Shown in pieces: positions 21,840-33,299 of a DNA stretch of 64,000 nucleotides. The notes under the pieces were generated by a model. That model saw only the letters and a program-made list of their open reading frames with translations. It had not been told where the DNA came from and did no database searches. This stretch comes from Sycon ciliatum (lineage: Eukaryota > Porifera > Calcarea > Leucosolenida > Sycettidae): NCBI RefSeq assembly GCF_964019385.1, contig NC_088645.1, forward strand, positions 19,822,158 through 19,886,157, read 5' to 3'. Within the stretch, counting starts at the first letter, position 1. The number at the start of each line of letters is the position of its first letter. Made by a program: the position numbers and the translations under genes.

Positions 21840-22975
21840 CACATGGCCCACAGAGCAGACCATTGGGCTGCTGTTGAAATTAGCCCAAATGCCAACACAT
21901 TATGACCACAATGTATATTGATGTGCTATCATTATCAAAACAGGAAAAATGAAGATATTTCTCCTACACCCTAACAAAAAGTCTGCTACAGGCCATCAGA
22001 CAGTATACAGTACTGAAAGACGGAGACAGAAAAAAGTGCCGGCACCGCATCGTCATAGCAATAGACATGGCAACGACAATAAATACAGCAGAATCATAAT
22101 TTCAGGTTAAAAATTAAGAGTGCTACCACAAAGAGTTTCTTCATGTTTACTTGTGTATCAGAAAGTTGTCAAATACAGTACTGCAACAAGTGCAAGTATT
22201 TGACGACTCCCTGGTGTGTAATTCTGAGGACAATTATTCTTCACTAGTTTGAGGGAAAGAGACAAACGGGAAAAGTCTGAAGAAAAAATATCCTTCTTCT
22301 TTTTTCAGCTCCAGATAGCTGTATTTTTCATTGCAAAACATTCCTGAATTGTTGTGTTTGTTGTTCAAGCAAAGGTTAAGGCAGAGGACAGATGAGCCTG
22401 GTAAGAGTTTTGCGTGGCACATGAAGACCACACACAGGCAGTGACTTTGCGAGGATCTGAAAACGCACGACGCTGAGTTGAATTTGTGTTATTTCAAATA
22501 ATTGTTTGTGATCACAGTTCCACTTCGAGCAGAACTGAATCTTATCCAAACGCTTACCGACGGTCAGGCTGCCAACATGACTGAACAAATGATCCCTGCA
22601 TGCACCACATGGCAGACGTCCGAGGCCATGTCCGTTGCCGGGATGTCCATCTCCAAAAAGAATTCCATCTTCGTCTCAATGCTACACTGCGACTCGTCGT
22701 AGAGTCGTACATTCTACAGAGTCGTCGTAGTCACGCGAGGAAAGCTGAGTAGAGAAGTAGAGATCGCCACTTTTGACCACGCGTTCACATGTCACACTGC
22801 GCCGTATACAGTCACCATGCCCACCATGTTCACATCCCGTAGATTTTACGCGTACAGTCTCAGTCATGCAGGGTTGTCACTGACGACGGGCTTTGGACGC
22901 GGGCGTTGGACTGATTTATTGCCCGCTCATACAGACCAGTGATTGGCCCGATCCAAGGAAACACTCACGTAACAT
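21840..22975. other. No recognised gene
   Basis: Low-complexity AT-rich stretches and one GA/CGTCG-rich patch at 22690-22740. The longest ORFs (about 60-70 codons) show no family motif. Confidence 0.4.
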
Positions 22976-23651
22976 GTGATAAAAAGGTATAGAAATAACC
23001 TGAGGAGGGGAATGTGAGCGCAACCAAGATAAGCACGAGCTGAAAGTCTCAGCTGTGGAGGATGATTGCATATGCTCATGCATGTCGATAACGATACTGG
23101 CAAAACCATTGGACAATACGGTCAAACTACGATTTCAGGTCGCAAAGCAACATTCCACACAACTTGTGTCGCTTAAAAGATGCCTCCTTATGTTATTTCC
23201 TTAACTAGAACCTTTCAAGTTGAAGGCTGTTGGAGTGTGCATCCAAGATGTGCTAGAGAAGTTAAACAGTTAGTTGACGAACGTCAGTACCGTCGGTCAG
23301 CGTCGTGCATGTTATCGCATGAGCTGACTGTTTAGTGCTGACTAGTGGTGTTGGTGAACTTTATAGCGTAGCTTGTAGTTTTTTTAAACACTGCAATAGT
23401 TCAACTCATTTCACACGACACAACTCTATCAGCATTTTCGCCGATATATTCATTACACGGACGGTATCCCAACTCCTTAATTACCAGATTTTGTATGCCT
23501 CGATCTATTGCCTTAGCCTATCCTCGATTAACTGCTCCCTCTACATAAAGTTGTCATTTCATTCTTCTTGCAGGAGATCCCCTCGACAGGCCCAAAGCCT
23601 TTGGGAAATCCTTAAATATAATAAAATCCAAAAAAATACAAATACAATAAT

Positions 23652-23690
23652 CATTCCAACGTTTGGGCAAATTGCTTTCATCAGGTTCAC
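23652..23690 (-). ncRNA. Hammerhead-like motif, core mutated
   Basis: Minus strand: CTGATGA (23684-23678), a short GC/GC stem around AATTT, then CAAA where GAAA is required. The layout is that of Penelope-type minimal hammerheads, but the G12-equivalent is C, which should abolish cleavage. Confidence 0.45.
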
Positions 23691-24018
23691 AATGGTGTGC
23701 AAGCTCCCAAACCAGCATTGATAAAGGCCAACAACTCCCCTGTAAGTAAGAGGGTGTGAGAAGCAGCGCGAAAATGAGTTCAGCTAATAGCACTTTAAGT
23801 CGGATCAAGTAGGCCATAGGGTAAACAGGGCCATTCGCAAGTACAAACTGCCGGTAAGAGTAGTTTATGAGCACTCGGAAAGTCTCGGGAATCAATTATG
23901 TCATTCAGCACAGTCTCCACCCCAGTGTGTCAAGGAGCCGACTACTACGCAGCGTAGGAGACGAGGCCGCCCGCTTGAGCCATGTCTTGCATGTCAATCC
24001 GGTGGGGAGAAGGTTTGC

Positions 24019-24336
24019 ATGAAAAAGAATGTAGTATACAGAATAGATTGCAAATGGTGTAGGGAATGTTACGTTGGAGAGACAGAACGATCACTAGAGA
24101 CCCGTCTAAAGGAACATAATGGAGAAGCACGTCGAAGGATTCGTGACAAGCCTTGGGGTGACCACATGAGAAACAAGCATTCGCGCAGGAGATTGAGACT
24201 GCGAGATAGCGCCTTCACAGCAGTATCAGTCCTCGCTCGAGAAGGCGACAGAGCTAGCAGGAAATTGAGGGAGGCTGTGGAGATCAGAGATTTGGCTCCA
24301 AAGATAAACACTAACGCTGGGTGGTCATTGCTGTGA
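24019..24336 (+). pseudogene. GIY-YIG endonuclease domain of a Penelope-like element
   Basis: 106-residue reading with VVYRIDCKWCRECYVGETER at residues 5-24 (the GIY-YIG signature with Cys-x2-Cys typical of Penelope-like elements), then RLKEHNG, and a basic tail. In intact elements this domain follows the reverse transcriptase and nicks target DNA. Here the polymerase is missing and the first Met is internal, so it is a fragment. Confidence 0.75.
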
Positions 24337-25400
24337 TTTTTATCCCCACTCACTTATTGTCTGATTATCATGACATTCGGCGCTGAATAAAATGTTTTTG
24401 TTTTGTTTTTGTTTTTTAACACAGCTGTAGTCCCCTCCACTGATAGTCGATGTTAGCGCTATTAGCTGAACTCTTTTTCGCGCTGCTCCTCACACCCCCT
24501 TACTGACAGGGAAGTTGTTGGCCTTTATCAATGCTGGTTTGGATTATTGTGAAATGAGTTGAACTATTGCAGTGTCAATGGAAGAGAGCGTGTAGGTTCT
24601 ACTCTGGACTGTTGAAGTTCCTTGGTACTTTTTCTTTTCAATAAATTTATCTTTGGCTCTCCATCCGAGTACATTCTTGCACACCTGCTGAGCTGTCCGT
24701 ATCTATTATATACACTATACAGAGAAACGATCGTCGTGTGAAACGGCTTCTTTGTTCATCTAAATTGTCCTAGTTGAAGGACAGTGTCCTATTGCTGAGG
24801 CGTTCGGTTTTTGCATGAGTCTTGTTCGCAAGGCTTCCCCTTTTATTGATCTTCGCATCTTTTGAGCCATAGAAGGTGTGTGGAATGCTACTTTGCGTGC
24901 TTGAATCGTAGTTTGACCGTAAAATCCAATGGTCTTGCCAGTATCGTCATCGACAAGCATGAACATCCTCCAACGTCCTTCACAGCTGAGACCTTCAGCT
25001 CGTGCTTATCTTGGTTGCATTCATCTTCTCCTCCTTATGTTATTACTATAACTTAGAACCTTCCAAGTTGGAAGGCTGTTGGAGTGCGCATCCAAGATGT
25101 GCCAGAGCTGTTCGCCAGTTAGTTGTAGAACTTCAGTACCGTCGGTCAGTGTCGTGCCATGTCATCGCATGAGCTGATTGTTTAGTAACGGGTGGTGTTA
25201 GTGGACATTATTGCGTAACTTGTAGTTTCTTGGTCCTTTTTCTTTTCATGAAGTTGGTTGCTCCAACGAGGAGCACACGCTTCTTGCCGAACTTGACACT
25301 TGACTGACTCACGACTGCCGCCGAAGTCGCAACTTCTAAGTTCTTTTTCTTTTCTACAAATTAATCCATGGCTCCCCATCTGAGGCCATTCTTGTGCAAA

Positions 25401-25990
25401 AAATGTTATGTACAGATGTTATTTACTGGCATACGTACACTTGCTTCACTGCTTGATAGCTGAGCATCAAACCTCGTCACTTTTGCCACTCATCAAAGCG
25501 ATCAGAGTGAAGGCCGACATTATAATATTCCACGCTCATAATTGGTGCGTGATGCTCATGGCACTTCTAAGTCTTGTCAAGTGCATCGATTTTTCAAGTA
25601 GGGCCCAGAAGAAAGACGACTTGATATCGTTGCGAATGGCATATCTCTCGCTTCCATACGATAAACCAAACCTTGCCAAATCGCCAATTGCATGCTCACG
25701 TTTCTATAGCGACCAGTGCAGTGATGACGTACGAAGGGCCTTTAGCTCCACCACAGAGAGGTCGATCACTGCAGAATTTGGTCATTTTCAATTGTCTTAT
25801 TGTATTTACGATGTGAAAGAAGTGCTGTGTTGAATGCTGTTTGTGCCGTGAACTGTTTATTGGCCTTCTCCCGCATTCCCGCAGGCTGACTTTGCTTAAG
25901 AAAATGGTTCCTCTAGGAGAAGGTACTCGCCATCTCTTCTGAAACATTTTCGGCCTACTTTCAAAACTACGACAATATTTCATTATCATT
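25401..25990. other. No recognised gene
   Basis: A 141-codon ORF (25408-25833) without family motifs, splice context or similarity that I recognise. Left uncalled. Confidence 0.35.
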
Positions 25991-25996
25991 ATTATT

Positions 25997-26550
25997 GAAG
26001 TTTAAGACACCACTGCAGCTGTACTTATGGTTGATAAGTATTGTGGTAAATACACACCTGGCAATACGGCGGTAAACACACGCCTGTCCACACCTGCTCT
26101 CTAAGCTGCAAAGTTCTGGCACAGAGCTCTCCTTCTCACCACCTGCACCACCATCAGTTCGCGCCTGGCGCCTAGTCGATGCATGGTTGGCGGTATCCGA
26201 CATAGCAGGCTGGTACATCAAGTAGCGCATGGCACATAGAAGATGACACAGCAACGACATAGCTCGATTGCGACGTACGTTTCGTCCCCGCTGGACTCAT
26301 GAGGCAATCTTCTTCTTGGATGTCTTCATACGGAGCTTGACTCGGGAGAATGAAGTTGAAGACATCACTGCAGCTGTACGTATGGTTGATAAATAATATT
26401 ATGGTGGTAAAGACACACTTGGCAATATGGTGGTAAACACACGCCTGCCCAGACACGCTCTCTAAGCTGCAAAGTTCTGGCACAGGGCTCTCCTTCTCAC
26501 CACTACCACCATCAGTTCGCGCCTGGCGCCTAGTCGATGCATGGTTGGCG
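25997..26550. repeat. Two direct copies of a 196-199 bp segment
   Basis: 25997-26192 and 26352-26550 match through 'cactgcagctgtac', 'aagctgcaaagttctggcac' and 'gcgcctggcgcctagtcgatg', with small indels. The offset is 355 bases, with unique sequence between. Confidence 0.8.
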
Positions 26551-26680
26551 TCATAACACCAGTCATAACGCCCCATGACCAGTCACAAATCACCATACAT
26601 GTACATGTGTAAAGCACACAGTTCGTGGCTGCTCTCTGAGTACTTCGTACTGCAGGATTTGTTGTGGAAACTATACTTTA

Positions 26681-26814
26681 GGCCTTGACAGATTATGCTA
26701 GCATAATTTTTCGCATAATTCCTACCAAAATCGAATAATCGCATAATTCGAGGCAAATTGCATACGAATCGTATAAAAAATTTCTTTTAAATATTAACAT
26801 AATCTGTCAAGGCC
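26681..26814. mobile_element. Short MITE, GGCCTTGACAGATTATG termini
   Basis: Perfect 17-base inverted termini flanked by TA on both sides; 134 bases. The outer TAGGCC resembles the hAT MITE that follows, but no 8-base duplication is seen. Confidence 0.65.
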
Positions 26815-27040
26815 TACTCGATATGAATTTACAAATTCGATTTTCAGGGATTTTACGACCAGGCTGCCCACTTAATTAAACCACCAGTGCGATGACATGG
26901 ACAAGAACATTACCAAAAACACCAAGCTGGCACATGCGCTTGGTTACAAGCTCAGGGGTGGGGGCAGCACTATTCAAGAGGGCTTTCTTTTTTCACTGGC
27001 TCTTAATAGAGATAATAATTGGGGCACTATTCGAGATAGG

Positions 27041-27351
27041 TAGGCCTGGGCGGGTAATGCTAGCATTGTAAGTAGCATTATAGTGTGCGATTTGCGATGA
27101 GCATTATGCAGGCATTATGGAGCAATAGCAGCATTATGATCATGATTTTCTAGCATTTTTCATGCCATCTACGTAGAACTACGAAACGTGCACAATACTA
27201 CCCAAACCAAGCCATTTTCCATACTTACTACTGGTGAATTGCTGGCATTACCTAGGACCAGCAGCTTTATAAGTAGCATTATGATACAGTTTTTCTGGCA
27301 TTGACATTAGCATTATCCCACAAAATAACTAGCATTATCCGCCCAGGCCTA
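27041..27351. mobile_element. hAT-type MITE
   Basis: 8-base duplication GAGATAGG at 27033-27040 and 27352-27359. Inverted termini TAGGCCTGGGCGGGTAATGC. Interior rich in TAGCATTAT. It sits inside another repeat whose uninterrupted copy is at 51475-51560. The 8-base duplication and TAGG-type termini fit hAT. Confidence 0.85.
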
Positions 27352-27429
27352 GAGATAGGGCACTAACGTTATTCAAGAGAGGGCGCTAATCGCGCGAGTA
27401 CGGTAAGTATCAGACTGGATAAGCGCTGC

Positions 27430-27795
27430 ATCCGCTGTATGCTAGTGTATCACAACCCAGCCCTCGCGTGCCCACACTATGCAGCTGTATGCCTAACTCG
27501 GCATTTGTCAGGCTGTCGTTCGGGCGGATTGCAAGTTGCGGCTTCTCGCACACCGCATTCTTCACGGCAATGTCAGTTTGCTGCTCAAATCACGCCTGGA
27601 ATACAGTTAACTGCCCCGTGCCACCAGAGGTCAGGATGCCTTCAATCTGCCCCTTCCCAACATCCGAAGTACTTCGGGACCTCACAGACCAGTTTTTGCT
27701 GCTGCTAAGTTGTGGAATCTGTTGCCCTCGTCCTTAAAGTCATGCCCTACCACATGCCGATTCAAGCGTTTATTGAAATTTTACTTTTTTATTTT
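27430..27795 (+). pseudogene. LINE 3' remnant
   Basis: At 27690-27790 the + strand reads AAKLWNLLPSSLKSCPTTCR followed by FKRLLKFYFF, the WNxLP and terminal block of CR1-like ORF2. The upstream 90 codons are compatible but diverged. It collides tail-to-tail with LINE copy 5. Confidence 0.65.
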
Positions 27796-28856
27796 TTATT
27801 TATTACAACATCTCAAGACTCGGTGGAAACACCGGCCAATGTTAAGAGAGTGGGTGATTGCCAACCACGGCGATAAATAAAAATAAGGGGAGGGAAAAAG
27901 AAAGAGTAGCAAAATGAACAGCAACAACAACTCCGTAAAGAAAGATAATGTCAAATAAAAACAGTGAAAAACACAGAGACGCAAAGGACATGTGGATAAT
28001 GAGCTATTTATGTCGTTGTAAATAAGGGGCGGCACGGATCTTGAACAGGCGGAATGAGGTCAGGTCCTTAACTTCTCTGGGTAGAGTGAGCCAAACAGAA
28101 AAAGCAATAAAGAGAGGGGAGCGCAAAAGAGTGGATGAGTTACACTTAGGGAATAAGAGCGAGTTTCTAGTTCTTAGAGAGGAGAACCAATTAAAACACA
28201 TGAGATGAGGTGGGCACAACTCAAGCTTAATAGAATGGACAAGAGAAGCCAGGTGTGCACTGCGTCCATGTGATAACGGGGTTGTGTGAGCGATTTTATA
28301 AAGGGCGGATGATGAGAGCATGCGGGGTTGACGGAGGAGAATTTTTTAAAGGATTTTCTTGTAGTGTATTTCAAGCTTTGCAGCAGCGGAAGAGGATAAT
28401 CCAACCCAAGACGTATCGGCATAATCAAATATTGGGCGAAGGTAGGCTAAATAAAGAATAATAATAATAAGAAAGTGGGAGGTAGGAGCAGTGGGGGGAG
28501 AGAATTCCTAAGGATTTACTTGATTTTTTACAGATACATTCGATGTGGGGTACCCAAGACAGTGCAGAGTCAATCACTATGCCTAGGTGTAGTTGAGAAG
28601 ACACTATGTCAATTGGATTTGGAAAGTTGGCATGGATGAGGTTTGTGAACTCCGGCTGGGGCGGGAAGAGCATGATCTTTGTTTTTGATAGATTTGGGGA
28701 CAATCTCCAGGACGACATCCAGGAAAGAACTTCCTGAATGCCAGCACGCAAGTTGTTTTTCAGGCCAGTGAGGGAAGCTGATGAGGTGAGAAGGGTCGTG
28801 TCGTCAGCAAACAGAGACGTTCCAGGGAAGACTGCAGGTAAGTCGTTTATGGTGTA
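27796..28856 (-). pseudogene. LINE copy 5, 3' half
   Basis: Minus strand from 28856 reads TINDLPAVFPG, LFADDTTLLTSS (catalytic box), SWRLSPNLSKTKIMLF, LHLGIVIDSALSW, then the C-terminus to 28004 with a frameshift or stop near 28320. The 3' UTR has 'ttggcaatcaccc' and the tail an ATTT/TAAA-rich tract near 27785. It continues LINE sequence that breaks off at 29690. Confidence 0.85.
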
Positions 28857-29690
28857 CTAGCTGTGCTAGTACTTGTTAGCAACAATCCGAACTAGCGCAC
28901 ACACTGCACTGCATTGCTTTGTACTGCATTCAAGACTGACGTCATGCGCTTTGTTTTGCTGCGTAATCACAGATGGCACCAGCCCATTTTTGCGGAAAAG
29001 AAAAACAAATCTTGCTTGCCCTGTTGTGCTCTTCCAGACAACGGATCGTGCTTCAGCAGTGTTTCTTTTCCCACCATCCCTCCCTATCCAACTTATTCAC
29101 ACCATCATAATATTATCGTACCCACTAACCGGGTCCACTCTCACAACTGGTGTTATTTAGCTATTTGCTGCGGCTCTGCCTTGCGCTATATTACATCCAT
29201 TTAGCATTGCAGCTCTACGTTGAGCTAACAGCAGCTCTACTTTGAGCTAACAGCACCTCTACTTTGAGCTAACAGCAGCTCTACTTTGAGCTAACAGCAG
29301 CTCTACTTTGAGCTAACAACAGCTCTACTTTGAGCTAACAGCAGCTCTTCTTTGAGCTAACAGCAGCTCTACTTTGAGCTAACCGCAGCTCTACTTTGAG
29401 CTAACAGCAGCTCTACTTTGAGCTAACAGCAGCTCTACCTTGAGCTAACAGCAGCTCTACTTTGAGCTAACAGCAGCTCTACTTTGAGCTAACAGCAGCT
29501 CTACTTTGAGCTAATCGCAGCTCTACTTTGAGCTAACAGCAGCTCTACTTTGAGCTAACAGCAGCTCTGCTCTGAGCTAACACCAGCTCTACTTTGAGCT
29601 TCAAATCAGTTGTTTCGAAACCAGCACTCCTCAATCCAAAGATGCCTCTTTGTTGACTTGTTTGTGTGAGGGATGGGGCTAACGTAAATT
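28857..29690. mobile_element. Insertion splitting LINE copy 5
   Basis: LINE coding stops at LLFIIY on one side (about 29690) and resumes with the ND-LP motif on the other (28856), both on the minus strand. The 834-base insert contains unique sequence and a 22-base tandem repeat. No ORF, clear termini or target duplication identified. Confidence 0.6.
29206..29602. repeat. 22-bp tandem repeat, about 18 copies
   Basis: Unit AGCAGCTCTACTTTGAGCTAAC with few substitutions. The unit has AGCTC/GAGCT self-complementarity, so each copy can form a small hairpin. Confidence 0.95.
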
Positions 29691-31467
29691 ATAAATAGTA
29701 GGGGACCATGAATTGATCCTTGAGGAACGCCTGACAATACTGGCTCTGCAGCCGAGGATGTGCCAAGCACAGTTACGTACTGATAACGCCCAGAGAGATA
29801 AGATTTCAGCCAGGAGAGTGGTTGTTTGCGTACCCTGAATGCATGCTCGAGCTTTGCCAAAAGTCCTCGATGCCAGACGGTATCAAAAGCCTTGGCCAAG
29901 TCAAAGAAGCAAATGCCAGCAAGCGCTCTGTTATCCCTATGCTGGCACACCTGCTGCACGATGCGGGTCAGTTGAAGGGAGGTGGAGTCGCCTTTACGAA
30001 ACCCAGATTGAGCGGGACTCAGAAACGGCAAAACATGTCTGTATAAGTGGTCATAAAAGATGCGTTCACATACTTTGGACACGCAGGGAAGAAGAGAGAT
30101 AGGGCAGTAGTTTGCAGGTTCGTGGCGGGAACCTTTCTTGAATACAGGTATGACTTTCGCTGTTTTCCATGCGGAAGGGAATATGCCCGTGGTAAATGAC
30201 ATGTTGAAAATACGGCACAAAGGGAATGCTATGGATGGTGCCAGGGCCTTGAGGACCCGGTTGGGGATGCCGTCGGGACCAGATGCCTTGCACGTCGGAA
30301 GCTTCTTCAGATGACGCCGGACAGTGGCAGTTGTGGTGATGACGGGCGTGAAACAAGCTGAGGGCTCCGAGGGGTGAGAATAGGGGGAATAGAGAGCAAC
30401 GGGTCATCTGGCCGAGTCACAGAGGCAAACTGGGCGTTTAATGCCGTAGCTTTGGCCAAAGGGTCAGCCGCCTGCTGAGTCCCTGTTGTGAGTGACGGAA
30501 TTCCCCGTGATACGTTTCGAATTCTTGCTTGTCTCACAAACTGGTGAAGCGATGGACGGTGTCTTCCCTGCAAAGTAGTTTGCACTGAGCGGATATAAGC
30601 TCTGTACTTTGTCCGCGTCAGGGTTTTCACTATATTTCGCTGCTGTTGGTATGCTTGTTTGTTTTGTTGTGTTGGGTACTTCTTAAAAATGCTATAGAGA
30701 TCATATTTCCACTTGATTGCTGTGCGGAGATGGGCATCAAGCCAGGGTGGCTGACTGGGCCGTGGGCAGCGGTGAGAATACGGCTGCTTTCCGACTGGCC
30801 AGAGGTGCTTCTCAAGGGCACTGTTGAGAATGGAAGAAAAGCGCGAAAGCGCATCATTGACGTTGCTGGCACGCAGGTGCCAGCTCCAGTCAATATCAGC
30901 GAGCTCTGCATTCACACTATCCCAGACGGAAGATGGCACGGATTTAAAGTCATATTCCGGCTTTGCAGGAACATTGCTGAAGTGGTTTCGGGGTGCAGCA
31001 GCGGGATGTCCGTTTGCAGCAGGTTCCTCACGATAAACAGCATCAGTAGGCAGTAGGAAATGACTGAGGATCTGTGCGTGGTCAGATGCACCAAGAGGAG
31101 CAACAGATGTAACAGAGAGTAGTAGGTGAGGATGATCCATGAGTACAACGTCAATACACGATGTTGAGCCGTGGGGGTTAAAGTGTGTGGGGAATGTCAC
31201 CATTTGCTCAAGGCCAAAACAAGAGAAGAGGTTGCGGAACTCCCTTCCTGCATGATTCGTGGTGTCACTAGGAGACCAGTCAGAGTGGCGAGCATTCAAG
31301 TCTCCTGCAAGTACAATCGCAGAATTGGGGAGGCTAATATTGGACGGACAGTCCTCTAGGAGGTCACTAAATGCCTGGACTTGGGAGATGCTGTCTCCAG
31401 GGGGTCTGTAAACAGAGCAACTTTCATGGCTAATGATAGGATGTTTCCTAACCCGAACGTTCTCCAT
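29691..31467 (-). pseudogene. LINE copy 5, 5' half (endonuclease and RT fingers)
   Basis: 31467-30307 reads the endonuclease: GDLNARHSDWSPSDTTNHAG, STSCIDVVLMDH, GASDHAQIL; then the linker SLHQFVRQARIRN. A frameshift near 30300 leads to the RT: ISLLPCVSKVCERIFYDHLY, FFDLAKAFDTVWHRG, SGVPQGSIHGPLLFIIY (L to H in the PQGS motif). Catalytic FADD lies beyond the insertion, in the 3' half. Confidence 0.9.
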
Positions 31468-31479
31468 ACTAACTTAGAT

Positions 31480-31849
31480 TTTATCCGTTTGGGGATGATT
31501 GTCCTTGGATTTGCAATGCATTACATAAAACAAACACAGAATAGATGTACTTCGGAATCTCACAGCCTAGCATTCTCCTCTAGTTGGCCTGCCCTAGCAC
31601 ATCTCAACTCTCACGTCCATTGAAAGTCTACTTTCATGACCAATGTTAAGATGATCTAAGGAGAGATTCCTAGACTCACTGTTTTCTTCACTCCCCATAA
31701 TCCAGGATAACTAATCTTGTTCTTAATCTTTTCTCCCTTTCCATCCACATCTTAATAACATTGGGCATGATTGCTCGTTTGACTTGCGATGTAAAATAAA
31801 AGCAATACAAAAAATTTAAATAACCGACGAGGAGACAACAGTCGTAAAA
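31480..31849. other. No recognised gene
   Basis: AT-rich sequence between LINE copy 5 and the Penelope-like fold-back. Nothing recognised. Confidence 0.4.
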
Positions 31850-31911
31850 TAGCAATGAAAAATATCAATTGTGCACTCATAACCATGTATAAACAAATTA
31901 AAATGAAACAA

Positions 31912-31947
31912 TTCCAGAACGTTTTCGTGTGACCATCATCAGTGGAA
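31912..31947 (-). ncRNA. Type-I hammerhead (left arm, inverted copy)
   Basis: Inverse of the right-arm ribozyme with identical stem I, core and GAAA. Stem II and III are minimal, so dimer folding may be needed, as described for Penelope-type hammerheads. Confidence 0.6.
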
Positions 31948-32172
31948 CATCGTCACACAGTAAGAATCACTAAAACAACCAGTTATATAGCTAGAGTAAT
32001 ATGAAAAGAAGCGTGAGAATGCAGCACAGCTAGCGGTTATGCATAACGCGTGTAGTGTGAACCTTTGCATTGTATCTGAGAATGGTAGCAGTAGATGAAT
32101 GTGGCAGCTGTGAGTGCGTGTGAACAAAAACTGGTGAGTGCGTATTATTTTTAAATAATACGAAAAGTGTGA

Positions 32173-32934
32173 GTGCTACAACATTTTCTTTTTGCTTGCC
32201 GACAGTGCGGTAGTCGGTATGTTGGCAGGACGCTTCAACACTTGTCCGAACGTATCAAACAACACGTCCCATTGTCCTTGTTGTCTAAAGCGGCCAGGGC
32301 AGGCAGGCCAAAGCGTGGGAGGCCACGAAAACACCCGTTGCCTACTACTACGCCTGTCAGTATTACAACACAACCAGAAACGGATACAACACCGGACTCA
32401 ACAGTAGCGCAACACATGAATCTGGTGTCACTCTTGACGACAACAACACGGCATGGGAGACCACCGGACGATCATTCGTTAACAAACCCGACGGCGGTAA
32501 CGGAAAGATCACCAGGAGAACGAAATGAAAATGGAGGAAAAACGAATCTGAGGAGAAGCCAGAGACTAGCGGAGACACGACTGAGAAAAATGGAGAAGGC
32601 GGAACCAGTAGTGGCAGGTGAAAGTACGGGCGCGGCAGTGAACACGTCAAGGAGAAAGAAGCGATGGCATGAGGAGATGGAGATGGAGGATGATGATGGG
32701 GATGAACAGGATGGTCAGGAGGAAAGCAAGGGTGAGCAGGAACAGGAAGTGGAGGATGAGAGTGATACGGAGGAGTTCGACATCGACAAGAGCAAGTCTG
32801 CCATCTACAAGCATTTGGTGTCCAGTCCGGATTGTCGTAAGTTGTTTGACGATTCCTGGTTTAGTGTTATTTGTCGCGCGCGTTTCTTTTTAGCAGTTGC
32901 AGGTGTTGGAAGCTGTATATATTCGCACACGTGA
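32173..32934 (+). CDS. GIY-YIG protein with AT-hook and acidic insertion (Penelope-like), 253 aa
   Basis: The reading opens in the left arm; FACRQCGSRYVGRTLQHLSE (residues 7-26) is the GIY-YIG core with its Cys-x2-Cys. Between this and the closing helix (SAIYKHLVSSPDC, about 209-221) lies a 160-residue insertion. The insertion contains the AT-hook-like KRGRPRKHP (about 47-55), a Thr/Pro-rich stretch, basic RRSQRLAETRLRK and a long acidic run. An AT-hook suggests minor-groove DNA binding. Uninterrupted over 253 codons, but the start codon and any upstream reverse transcriptase are missing. It is therefore a domesticated-looking fragment or a piece of a larger ORF. Confidence 0.6.
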   Translation: MLQHFLFACRQCGSRYVGRTLQHLSERIKQHVPLSLLSKAARAGRPKRGRPRKHPLPTTTPVSITTQPETDTTPDSTVAQHMNLVSLLTTTTRHGRPPDDHSLTNPTAVTERSPGERNENGGKTNLRRSQRLAETRLRKMEKAEPVVAGESTGAAVNTSRRKKRWHEEMEMEDDDGDEQDGQEESKGEQEQEVEDESDTEEFDIDKSKSAIYKHLVSSPDCRKLFDDSWFSVICRARFFLAVAGVGSCIYSHT

Positions 32935-33186
32935 CCCTGTTCTATGCAAGCAAAAAGAAAATGTTGTAGCACTCACACTTTTTAAATAATACGCACTCAC
33001 CAGTTTTTGTTCACACGCACTCACAGCTGCCACATTCATCTACTGCTACCATTCTCAGATACACTGCAAAGGTTCACACTACACGCGTTATGCATAACCG
33101 CTAGCTGTGCTGCATTCTCACGCTTCTTTTCATATTACTCTAGCTATATAACTGGTTGTTTTAGTGATTCTTACTATGTGACGATG

Positions 33187-33222
33187 TTCCACTGATGATG
33201 GTCACACGAAAACGTTCTGGAA
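33187..33222 (+). ncRNA. Type-I hammerhead (right arm)
   Basis: Stem I TTCCA (33187-33191) with TGGAA (33218-33222), perfect. Core CTGATGA (33192-33198), weak stem II TGGTCACAC, GAAA (33208-33211), stem III AA/TT with CG loop, cleavage base C33217. Confidence 0.6.
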
Positions 33223-33299
33223 TTGTTTCATTTTAATTTGTTTATACATGGTTATGAGTGCACAATTGATATTTTTCATTGCTATAATACAAAAACTAC

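Larger units (their letters stand above)
23386..24576 (+). mobile_element. Penelope-like element remnant with inverted ends
   Basis: ACACTGCAATAGTTCAACTC at 23386 is matched inverted at 24557-24576, and CCAAACCAGCATTGATAAAG near 23707 is matched inverted near 24522-24542. Inside is a GIY-YIG ORF on the + strand. The left end also holds a hammerhead-like motif on the minus strand that the right end lacks, so the ends have diverged by deletion. Reverse transcriptase is absent. Confidence 0.65.
22976..25400. mobile_element. MITE-family host sequence around a Penelope-like insertion
   Basis: 23030-23260 and, inverted, 24880-25100 are copies of one family, each ending in the 'ccttccaagttggaagg' module. 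The adjoining 'gagctgattgtttagta' and 'gcgtaacttgtagtt' blocks occur at 23320-23372 and 25160-25232. The inner Penelope-like element interrupts one copy just after 'gtagtt'. Confidence 0.6.
31850..33284 (+). mobile_element. Penelope-like fold-back element with opposed hammerheads
   Basis: Arms 31850-32199 and 32946-33284 are near-identical inverted copies (for example 'agtgagtgctacaac' inner ends and 'tagcaatgaaaaatatc' outer ends). Each arm holds one hammerhead. The ORF in the centre encodes a GIY-YIG domain, which marks Penelope-like elements. No reverse transcriptase is present, so mobilisation would need another element. Confidence 0.75.
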
